Part shown: piece after piece, positions 56,487 through 64,000 of the stretch | Layout: each line of letters begins with the position of its first letter | Numbering within the stretch: position 1 is the first letter of the stretch | Assembly (NCBI RefSeq): GCF_015999545.1 | Contig: NZ_CP065546.1 | Coordinates: 4,124,001-4,188,000 of the forward strand | DNA length: 64,000 nucleotides | Direction: 5' to 3' | Source: Lysinibacillus sp. JNUCC-52 | GTDB lineage: Bacteria; Bacillota; Bacilli; Bacillales_A; Planococcaceae | Translations under genes and position numbers: made by a program | Notes under the pieces: model-generated | What the model was told of the DNA's origin: nothing | What the model saw: the letters and a program-made list of their open reading frames with translations, nothing else | Databases searched by the model: none

Positions 56487-56585
56487 AAGCATTAGTGTAC
56501 CATGAAGCATTTCCACCATGCGTAATTTTTTGTATCCAAATGAAACATTGAACATATGATACGTAGAGAGGAAGGGAGGAAAAAA

Positions 56586-57662
56586 TTGCGTATTCATATT
56601 GTTCAAAAGGGAGATACATTGTGGAAGATTGCGAAAGAGTACGGTATTTCGTTTGAGGATTTAAAACGACTCAATGCTCATCTTGCCAACCCTGATTATA
56701 TTGTTCCGGGCATGGAAATTATTTTGCCTGAAAAAATAAACATGGAACCACATAAAGGAACACATAAGGAAACACAAAAAGAAACACATAAGGAAACACA
56801 AATGCATAAAGAGATGCCAACTCAAACAAAGCCTAAGGAAAGTGTTAAAAAAGAGGTGCAAAGACCGATGCCAGTGCCACCACCTATTGTTATTCAACCA
56901 CCAGCACCGATGCCTATGCCAGAACCACAGATGATTCCAATACCGTTTCCAATGCCAATGCCGATGCCACAACAACAGCAACCGATGTGGGTGCCTCAGC
57001 CAGTAGAACTTAGCTGGAATCAACAATTAGTAATGCCGCAAGTGCAACAACCAGCACCCCCACCACCACCAGTAGCACAACCAGCACCGCCGCCACCACC
57101 ACCGCCAGCACCAGCACCAGCACCACCGCCAGTTCATATGGTACCACATATGCCAATGGTACCTCATTGTTCTAGCTGCCATCAGCCAATGCATCATCAA
57201 ATGTGGTGGCATATGCCAATGCATCCACAAATAGATGCATATGCAATGCCACAGCAACAAATGCCATATGCTATGCCGCAACAGCCAATGCCAACATATG
57301 TAGAAGGTGCGAATTTCTTAGAATCGAGCTCATCACCATTCTTTAATGAGCCACAAATGCAGCCTCAATTTGAGCAGATGCCAATGATGCCGATGGGTCA
57401 AACTTGTGGTTGTGGCGCACAACACGGAATGGGTCAAACTTGCGGATGTGGCGCACAGCACGGAATGGGTCAAACTTGCGGATGCGGTGCACAACATGGA
57501 ATGGGCCAATCCTGTGGATGTGGTTCACAACCAGTAATGATGCCGAATTGGCAATATGACCATGGTCACTGCCCACCGCCATGCCCGCCACCATGTCCTT
57601 CAACTGGACCATGGGTTTCACCGAACTTTTTCCCAGGCGGGATGACGCCTTATCGATGGTAA
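56586..57662 (+). CDS. safA: SafA-like spore coat assembly protein
   Basis: 358 aa from TTG 56586 with GGGAGG about 8 nt upstream. It starts MRIHIVQKGDTLWKIAKEYG, a LysM domain (about 1-47) that matches B. subtilis SafA closely. After it come KETHKETQ-type repeats, a long Pro/Met/Gln-rich region and four 12-residue units near 270-318 (MGQTCGCGAQHG and variants). SafA binds the cortex peptidoglycan through LysM and directs inner coat assembly. The Cys-rich repeats are unusual. Downstream of niaR and upstream of a kinase-like gene. Confidence 0.9.
   Translation: MRIHIVQKGDTLWKIAKEYGISFEDLKRLNAHLANPDYIVPGMEIILPEKINMEPHKGTHKETQKETHKETQMHKEMPTQTKPKESVKKEVQRPMPVPPPIVIQPPAPMPMPEPQMIPIPFPMPMPMPQQQQPMWVPQPVELSWNQQLVMPQVQQPAPPPPPVAQPAPPPPPPPAPAPAPPPVHMVPHMPMVPHCSSCHQPMHHQMWWHMPMHPQIDAYAMPQQQMPYAMPQQPMPTYVEGANFLESSSSPFFNEPQMQPQFEQMPMMPMGQTCGCGAQHGMGQTCGCGAQHGMGQTCGCGAQHGMGQSCGCGSQPVMMPNWQYDHGHCPPPCPPPCPSTGPWVSPNFFPGGMTPYRW
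57393..57536 (+). repeat. Four tandem 36-bp repeats inside safA
   Basis: Four consecutive 36-bp units each encode MGQ(T/S)CGCG plus four residues. Units 1-3 are nearly identical at the DNA level and the fourth is degenerate. Recent expansion by slippage or unequal exchange is likely. Confidence 0.95.
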
Positions 57663-58530
57663 AAAAGCGTACATTGTTGAGGAAGTAAAGCCGAATATTT
57701 GGAAGTATAAATATCGATCCAATCATTATTTTGTGAAACGAGCAAAGCAGTTAGAAATAGCAGATAAGGTGAGGGTCATTCATCGCCAACTTGGGCGAAT
57801 AGAGCCCTCCCTCGTCCTGCCTTTAGTAAAAAGTGATGATGAGCAACTTATCGTTCAAATGTGGCAAGAGGGAAGCCACAGTGCGAATTTCGCACATAAA
57901 AAAGATAGAGAACAATCTTTAAAGCTATTAAATACGTTACATGATACAAATCAAAAAATTGCGTGGCAACGAGTGCCAGGTCTGTATACCTTCTCACAGC
58001 TATTAAAATGGCAAATGCGTCATATCCGTTTTAAAAGTAGACGAAATGAATTCAGAACATTTTTAACGAGAGAAGAAGTGGATCAAATCATTCATTTTAG
58101 TGAAAAGGCTTTGCAGTTAATGGAACAAGAAAATGTGCCAGAAAAAGATCTTACGTTGCTACATGGTGATGTTGTACATCATAATTTCTTATGGTGTTCA
58201 GATGGAGAATTACGTTTAATCGATTTTGATCTTGCTCATCTTGGTGAAGCCGATGATGAATATATATTATGGCTGCATCGTGTATTGCCAGCAGTAGATT
58301 ATAATATTGATAGTATTTTAAACGAATTACCAGACCTCCAACGATTAGATATGAGAAAGTTACATCGTTTAAAGTTTCCAAATGAGTTATTGAGAGAGTG
58401 GCTTTTTGCTGTAGATTTGCCATTAGAACAACAGCTAGTATTTTTAGATTATTTAATACCGTTTACGAAGCGAGCCCTAACATACTGGCCAAAACTGTGG
58501 TACGATATTGATAGAGTGATGAAGAAATGA
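57656..58530 (+). CDS. APH/choline-kinase-like protein with a disturbed start
   Basis: The frame containing HGDVVHHNF (Brenner motif) and RLIDFDLAHLGE (metal-binding Asp) is open from 57646 to 58530. The only standard start in it is GTG 57733, which lies in the middle of the beta-strand HYFVKRA and has no ribosome-binding site. An ATG at 57656 in another frame would join this frame if the A6 run at 57661-57666 were A7, giving MVKKAYIVEEVKPNIWKY. So the gene needs a frameshift, transcript slippage or a sequence correction. Product resembles the CotS/YutH-type spore kinase-like proteins. Directly downstream of safA. Confidence 0.75.
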
Positions 58531-58553
58531 CCGTCCCCGAGGCGGTCATTTTT
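58526..58553 (+). terminator. Terminator of safA and the kinase-like gene
   Basis: Stem ATGACCG / CGGTCAT overlapping the stop codon, then T5. Confidence 0.75.
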
Positions 58554-58642
58554 GCATGTGAACGGTACTATCGCCATTTATATAGTCGAGCATTCGTTCG
58601 CTATATGCTATAATCGAAGACGATGAATGTGAGGGATTTTAC

Positions 58643-59263
58643 ATGTATGATTATTTAAAAGGACAAGTAGTGCGTATTACGCCTGAGTATATTGTGCTTG
58701 AGCAACAAGGGATTGGCTGGCAGTTGAATACACCTAATCCATTTGCATTTCGTGCGTCCGCTGTCGAACAACAAATTTATGTACATCTACATGTTCGAGA
58801 AGATGCACAAATGCTATATGGCTTTCCGAATTTAGATCAACGAGAGCTGTTCCGTAAATTAATTTTAGTATCAGGCATTGGACCAAAAGGTGCGCTTGCG
58901 ATTTTAGCGACTGGCAACCCACAACAAGTCATCAGTGCCATCGAACGAGAAGACGAAGCATTTTTAGTGAAATTTCCTGGTGTGGGCAAAAAGACAGCAC
59001 GCCAAATGATTCTAGATTTAAAAGGCAAACTTGGTTCATTAATGGACTCAATTGAGTTGCCTAGCACTGAGGATGAATTACCGTTATTTGGCGTTAATCC
59101 GTATAAGCATGAACTCGAAGAAGCCATTCTAGCATTAATGGCGCTTGGCTATTCGGAAAAAGAACTTGATAAAATCCGACCGCTTCTTGAAGATAATGAC
59201 AAGCTGGAAACAACAGATGCCTATATGAAACAGGCATTACAGCTTCTACTAAAGTTAAAATAA
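58643..59263 (+). CDS. ruvA: Holliday junction DNA helicase subunit RuvA
   Basis: 206 aa. ATG with GTGAGGG upstream. Tetrameric protein that binds Holliday junctions and loads RuvB. N-terminal OB fold (MYDYLKGQVVRITPEYIVLE), two helix-hairpin-helix motifs (VSGIGPKGALAIL and FPGVGKKTARQMILDLKGKL) and the C-terminal RuvB-binding domain. Operon ruvA-ruvB-queA. Confidence 0.98.
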   Translation: MYDYLKGQVVRITPEYIVLEQQGIGWQLNTPNPFAFRASAVEQQIYVHLHVREDAQMLYGFPNLDQRELFRKLILVSGIGPKGALAILATGNPQQVISAIEREDEAFLVKFPGVGKKTARQMILDLKGKLGSLMDSIELPSTEDELPLFGVNPYKHELEEAILALMALGYSEKELDKIRPLLEDNDKLETTDAYMKQALQLLLKLK

Positions 59264-59281
59264 TGAAAGGGGGGCACGTAC

Positions 59282-60286
59282 ATGTCAGAGCGCATGATAG
59301 CAAGTGAAGCAGGCAGTTATGATGAACAATTTGAATTATCTTTAAGACCGCAACGATTAGCTCAATATATTGGGCAGCATAAGGTTAAAGAGAACTTACA
59401 AATTTTCATTGAAGCGGCGAAGCTTCGGCAGGAAAGTTTGGATCATGTACTATTATATGGTCCTCCTGGATTGGGAAAGACGACATTAGCCGCGATTATT
59501 GCAAATGAAATGAATGTTAATGTTCGTATGACGAGTGGTCCTGCCATTGAACGTCCAGGAGATTTAGCCGCGATTTTAAGCTCACTGGAACCAGGAGATG
59601 TTTTATTTATTGATGAAATTCATCGTCTTCCTCGTGCCATTGAAGAGGTACTATATCCTGCAATGGAGGACTTTTGTTTAGACATCGTTGTTGGAAAAGG
59701 CCCTGAAGCACGTTCTGTCCGTCTAGATTTGCCACCCTTTACACTTGTGGGAGCAACTACAAGAGCGGGGGCGTTGTCAGCGCCACTCCGAGATCGATTC
59801 GGTGTCTTGCTTCGTCTTGAATTTTACGATGATATATCACTAGCTGAAATTGTAGTTAGGAGCGCACATTTATTTGACGTCAATATAGAACAAATAGCCG
59901 CAGGTGAAATGGCAAGGCGCTCTCGTGGTACACCTCGTATCGCAAACCGTTTACTTAAACGAGTGCGAGATTATGCACAAGTGCTTGGAGATGGTATGAT
60001 AACGGAGGACCTTGCCAAGCAAGCGCTAGAACTTTTACAGGTTGACCCTAGAGGGCTTGACCATATTGACCATAAACTTGTGACCAATATGATTGAGCGC
60101 TTCCGTGGTGGCCCAGTAGGCTTAGATACACTTGCTGCCTCCATAGGTGAAGAACGAGTGACGATAGAAGATGTGTACGAGCCTTATTTAATGCAAATAG
60201 GCTTTATTCAACGTACACCGCGTGGACGTGTTGCAACGCATCTTGCTTACGAACATTTTGGATATGATTATCCACAACAATCATAA
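59282..60286 (+). CDS. ruvB: Holliday junction DNA helicase subunit RuvB
   Basis: 334 aa, ATG with AAAGGGGGG upstream. AAA+ motor for branch migration. Walker [16 protein letters not shown] (about 60-74), Walker [11 protein letters not shown] (about 114-123), sensor 1 GATTRAG and the winged-helix C-terminus. 18 nt after ruvA. Confidence 0.99.
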   Translation: MSERMIASEAGSYDEQFELSLRPQRLAQYIGQHKVKENLQIFIEAAKLRQESLDHVLLYGPPGLGKTTLAAIIANEMNVNVRMTSGPAIERPGDLAAILSSLEPGDVLFIDEIHRLPRAIEEVLYPAMEDFCLDIVVGKGPEARSVRLDLPPFTLVGATTRAGALSAPLRDRFGVLLRLEFYDDISLAEIVVRSAHLFDVNIEQIAAGEMARRSRGTPRIANRLLKRVRDYAQVLGDGMITEDLAKQALELLQVDPRGLDHIDHKLVTNMIERFRGGPVGLDTLAASIGEERVTIEDVYEPYLMQIGFIQRTPRGRVATHLAYEHFGYDYPQQS

Positions 60287-60304
60287 AAGAAGGAAGTTTT
60301 TTTA

Positions 60305-61351
60305 ATGCGTGTAGAAGATTTTGATTTTGAATTACCAGAGGAGCTCATCGCACAAACGCCACTTGTCGATCGTACGGCAAGTCGTTTAATGGTCGTGACA
60401 CCAGGTTCAGAAAAAGTTGAGCATCAGCATTTTGCTCATATATTAGAAGAGCTTCATGCTGGAGACTGTCTTGTTTTAAATGATACAAGAGTATTACCAG
60501 CACGTTTAATGGGTGTGAAAGAGGAAACTGGCGCACATATCGAAGTATTGCTATTAAAGCAAACAGCAGGTACTGATGAATGGGAAACACTTGTAAAGCC
60601 AGCAAAGCGTGTTAAAGTGGGGACAGTTGTAACATTTGGAGACGGTTTACTAACGGCTACTTGTACAGCTGAACTAGATCATGGTGGCCGCATGTTTGTA
60701 TTTAAATACGACGGTATTTTTTATGAAATTTTAGAGCAACTTGGAGAAATGCCATTGCCTCCTTATATTCGCGAAAAACTAGATGACAGTGAACGTTATC
60801 AAACTGTATATGCGAAAGAGCGTGGCTCGGCAGCAGCCCCAACAGCAGGTCTTCATTTTACGCAGGAACTATTAGAACAAGTTCGTGCAAAAGGTGTGGA
60901 AATTGTTTTTATAACGCTACATGTTGGTCTTGGCACATTCCGTCCAGTGAGTGTGGACTCTATAGAAAATCATGAAATGCATGCTGAATTTTATAGTGTA
61001 ACAGAAGAAGCAGCTGCTACAATCAACCGAGTGAAAGCAAATGGTGGTAATGTGATAGCTGTTGGTACGACATCTACTCGTACGCTCGAAACAATCGGCT
61101 CTAAGTATGGAGAAGTACGTGCAGAGCAAGGTTGGACATCTATCTTTATTTATCCAGGCTATAAATTTACGGTAGTAGATGGGTTAATTACAAACTTCCA
61201 TTTACCGAAATCGACATTAGTAATGCTCGTTAGTACACTTGCGACAAAGGATACGATTTTAAGCGCATATAATCAAGCGGTAGAAGAAAAATATCGCTTC
61301 TTTAGCTTTGGAGACGCAATGTTTATACGTCCGAGTACAATTCGTAAATAA
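60305..61351 (+). CDS. queA: S-adenosylmethionine:tRNA ribosyltransferase-isomerase
   Basis: 348 aa, ATG with GAAGGAAG upstream. Converts preQ1 at tRNA position 34 to epoxyqueuosine. Signature segments [41 protein letters not shown] and GTTSTRTLE. It works after Tgt, the next gene but one signal away. 18 nt after ruvB. Confidence 0.98.
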   Translation: MRVEDFDFELPEELIAQTPLVDRTASRLMVVTPGSEKVEHQHFAHILEELHAGDCLVLNDTRVLPARLMGVKEETGAHIEVLLLKQTAGTDEWETLVKPAKRVKVGTVVTFGDGLLTATCTAELDHGGRMFVFKYDGIFYEILEQLGEMPLPPYIREKLDDSERYQTVYAKERGSAAAPTAGLHFTQELLEQVRAKGVEIVFITLHVGLGTFRPVSVDSIENHEMHAEFYSVTEEAAATINRVKANGGNVIAVGTTSTRTLETIGSKYGEVRAEQGWTSIFIYPGYKFTVVDGLITNFHLPKSTLVMLVSTLATKDTILSAYNQAVEEKYRFFSFGDAMFIRPSTIRK

Positions 61352-61388
61352 TGTTTTATAAACATTTAGGCAGTTGAATGTTAACATG

Positions 61389-61409
61389 GATTCTTCTATG
61401 AGAAGAATC
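61389..61409 (+). other. Small hairpin between queA and tgt
   Basis: Perfect 9-bp stem GATTCTTCT / AGAAGAATC with a 3-nt loop, followed by A-residues and not T, so not a usual terminator. Confidence 0.4.
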
Positions 61410-61442
61410 AAAAAATCGGAGTACTGTTTTTACTTTAGATAA

Positions 61443-62606
<1,164 letters not shown>

Positions 62607-62747
62607 TACTGGAATGTAACTTAGCGAAAATTTACCTAATATAGAAAAACTATTATTAATATAGAAAAATTTTGGGCTTGTTCATCGCTTTTTTAGGGTG
62701 AAATAGTCTATACTAAAAAAGTGAGATTTGGAAAGGGGGCTAGCAAT

Positions 62748-63020
62748 TTGAATATGGAATCAATATTAGGTTTTGCACCGATCATTCTAATGTTCGTGGC
62801 AATGTGGTTCATTTTAATCCGTCCTGCTAAAAAGAGACAGCAAGAAACACAAAATATGCAAAGTAGCTTACAGCGCGGCGATAAAATTATTACAATCGGT
62901 GGCTTGCATGGTGTTATCGACTCAATTGAGGACACAGCTGTCACTTTAGTTATCGCTGATAATGTTCGCGTTAAATTTGACCGTCAAGCAATTGGACGTG
63001 TCGTAAATGACCAAGTATAA
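62748..63020 (+). CDS. yajC: Preprotein translocase subunit YajC
   Basis: 90 aa from TTG 62748 with AAAGGGGG about 8 nt upstream (ATG at 62754 is spaced too far). One N-terminal membrane helix followed by RPAKKRQQE and the soluble domain LQRGDKIITIGGLHGVIDSI. Accessory factor of SecDF. Own terminator downstream. Confidence 0.96.
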   Translation: MNMESILGFAPIILMFVAMWFILIRPAKKRQQETQNMQSSLQRGDKIITIGGLHGVIDSIEDTAVTLVIADNVRVKFDRQAIGRVVNDQV

Positions 63021-63026
63021 TGTTAT

Positions 63027-63063
63027 AAGGCGTTGTCCCAAATAATTTTTGGACAACGCCTTT
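63027..63063 (+). terminator. Terminator of yajC
   Basis: Perfect 12-bp stem AAGGCGTTGTCC / GGACAACGCCTT. Confidence 0.85.
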
Positions 63064-63073
63064 GTAATTTTTC

Positions 63074-63113
63074 AAGCTATGTCGAAATGTGTATTTTTGA
63101 CACAGCTTTTTTT
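63074..63113 (+). terminator. Second terminator before the DUF421 gene
   Basis: Interrupted stem AAGCT-at-GTC / GAC-ac-AGCTT with T7. Confidence 0.6.
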
Positions 63114-63163
63114 GTATAAAAAGTAACTGATACGGTCACCTTGATATAGATGGGGGTGTCTGT

Positions 63164-63799
63164 ATGGAAGAATATTTAACAATAATTTTTAGAACATGCT
63201 TTTTATATGTGTTTATACTTATCGTTTTCCGTTTAATGGGTAAACGTGAAGTCGGTGAATTATCTGTTATCGACTTAGTCGTGTTCGTATTAATTGCGGA
63301 AGTTGCTGCCTTTGCACTTGATGATTACGATAACCCGTTATTTAATGCTATATTACCGATTATTATTTTGCTCTTTATTCAAATATTGAGTGCTTATTTA
63401 TCGTTAAAAAATAAAAAAATACGTGATTTAGTTGACGGTGAACCAGCATTGCTCGTAAAGGATGGGATTATCCAAGAAAGCGAAATGAGGAAACAGCGCT
63501 ATAATTTGGATGATCTATGTCAACAAATACGAGAAAATGGCATCGCTTCTGTTACGGAAATTGCTTTTGCTTACTTAGAGCCTTCTGGCAACCTTTCTGT
63601 TTATAAAAAGGATGAGAAGGCATTTATCTATCCACTTATCATTGATGGAGATATTCAAGATAGGCATTTAAAGATTATTCATAAAGATGAAGAATGGTTA
63701 ATGACTGAGTTAGCTAAAAATAATATTCTGGATAGTAGTACGGTGTTCTTCTGTATATGGGAAGACGAGCGACTTCATATTCAATTAAAGGAATTTTAA
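63164..63799 (+). CDS. DUF421 (YetF/YrbG-like) membrane protein
   Basis: 211 aa. Three N-terminal membrane helices (about 5-23, 37-54 and 62-82), RLMGKREVGELSVIDLVVFVLIAEVA and then a soluble domain with LVDGEPALLVKDGIIQ, NLDDLCQQIRENG and LSVYKKDEKAF. This is the DUF421 layout. In B. subtilis yrbG has the same position after yajC. Function unknown. Its 3' end meets a convergent gene (4-nt overlap). Confidence 0.9.
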   Translation: MEEYLTIIFRTCFLYVFILIVFRLMGKREVGELSVIDLVVFVLIAEVAAFALDDYDNPLFNAILPIIILLFIQILSAYLSLKNKKIRDLVDGEPALLVKDGIIQESEMRKQRYNLDDLCQQIRENGIASVTEIAFAYLEPSGNLSVYKKDEKAFIYPLIIDGDIQDRHLKIIHKDEEWLMTELAKNNILDSSTVFFCIWEDERLHIQLKEF

Positions 63800-64000
63800 A
63801 CCTTCTTGGCTAATTTACGTATATAGTGGAAATCTGTAAAGCGTAATTGATTGGTCATTAATAATAGCGTAAATAATAAAAATAATGTAACACAGCTACT
63901 TAAAAGCAATGGTAGTGGCATAATTTGCATGAAGAAATATTGGGCAATACAAACCATAATAAAACAACTATAAGGTACAACAAACATACGGAAGCCTGCG
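63796..64000 (-). CDS. C-terminus of a SpoVB/MATE-like polysaccharide exporter (5' end outside window)
   Basis: The minus-strand frame is open to the right edge of the window. The visible 67 or so residues include two membrane helices (MVCIAQYFFMQIM; LLLSSCVTLFLLFTLLLM) and end in LRFTDFHYIRKLAKKV. The tail and the position next to yajC/DUF421 resemble spoVB of B. subtilis (there in a different orientation). A MviN/MATE-type flippase C-terminus is the best guess. Confidence 0.5.
   Translation of the reverse strand, partial: AGFRMFVVPYSCFIMVCIAQYFFMQIMPLPLLLSSCVTLFLLFTLLLMTNQLRFTDFHYIRKLAKKV

Noticed and set aside
57027..57726. Long minus-strand ORFs opposite safA (Trp/His-rich, with repeated HIRKFDPF-type units)
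   Set aside because: These are reverse-frame shadows of the Pro/Met-rich region and the 36-bp repeats of safA; no start signals.

Overview
The window is about 64 kb of AT-rich DNA from a low-GC, endospore-forming Gram-positive bacterium. The backbone follows the Bacillus subtilis order tig-clpX-lonA-engB-hemAXCDBL-valS-folC-maf-radC-mreBCD-minCD-spoIVFAB-rplU-prp-rpmA-spo0B-obg-pheB-pheA-niaR-safA-ruvAB-queA-tgt-yajC. The SLH-domain surface proteins, a QoxABCD-type oxidase, frequent TTG starts and typical Bacillaceae terminators fit Lysinibacillus or a close relative. That genus assignment is inference from gene content and order; no database search was possible.

Region by region. (1) 1-6.7 kb is accessory: the 3' end of a GGDEF/EAL protein, a secreted SH3-like protein, two tiny ORFs, a SET-domain protein, a cold-shock protein with a structured leader, a YugN-like protein, a NUDIX hydrolase, a PQQ-type sugar dehydrogenase lipoprotein and a UspA protein. 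(2) 6.7-10.5 kb, minus strand: the qoxABCD quinol oxidase operon, with a long upstream region containing palindromes and a cre-like site. (3) 11.3-14.1 kb: a DUF2785 protein, an unrecognised protein and a TPR protein. (4) 14.3-20.7 kb: protein quality control (tig, clpX, lonA) and the ribosome-assembly GTPase engB. (5) 20.8-27.3 kb: an inserted cell-surface locus (YjfB-like peptide, a secreted beta-rich protein, an SLH protein and an SLH/VWA protein). (6) 27.7-34.1 kb: haem biosynthesis hemAXCDBL, with a PerR-like box upstream and a terminator after hemA. (7) 34.2-43.2 kb: a CoxG-like protein, a SpoVID-like gene, T-box-controlled valS, a c-di-GMP-I riboswitch in front of an unrecognised gene, two adjacent folC paralogues and a SpoIIB-like protein. 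(8) 43.3-55.3 kb: maf-radC-mreBCD-minCD-spoIVFAB, the L21 leader with rplU-prp-rpmA, spo0B-obg and pheB-pheA. (9) 55.3-64 kb: a DCC protein, the niacin repressor niaR, safA followed by a kinase-like gene with a disturbed start, then ruvAB-queA-tgt-yajC, a DUF421 protein and the end of a SpoVB-like gene.

The genes form a housekeeping core: cell shape and division-site selection (mre/min), sporulation (spo0B, spoIVFAB, spoIIB-like, spoVID-like, safA), translation (valS, rplU, rpmA, obg, tgt/queA), haem synthesis feeding the quinol oxidase, and DNA repair (ruvAB, radC). Most of the unusual material lies between genes. It includes a c-di-GMP riboswitch with its own terminator, a hairpin with a U-run in the csp leader, a 33-bp dispersed repeat in three copies, two long inverted-repeat elements, and several untranslated regions of 300-600 bp that I could not explain. 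No tRNA, rRNA, CRISPR array, prophage or intact insertion sequence was seen.
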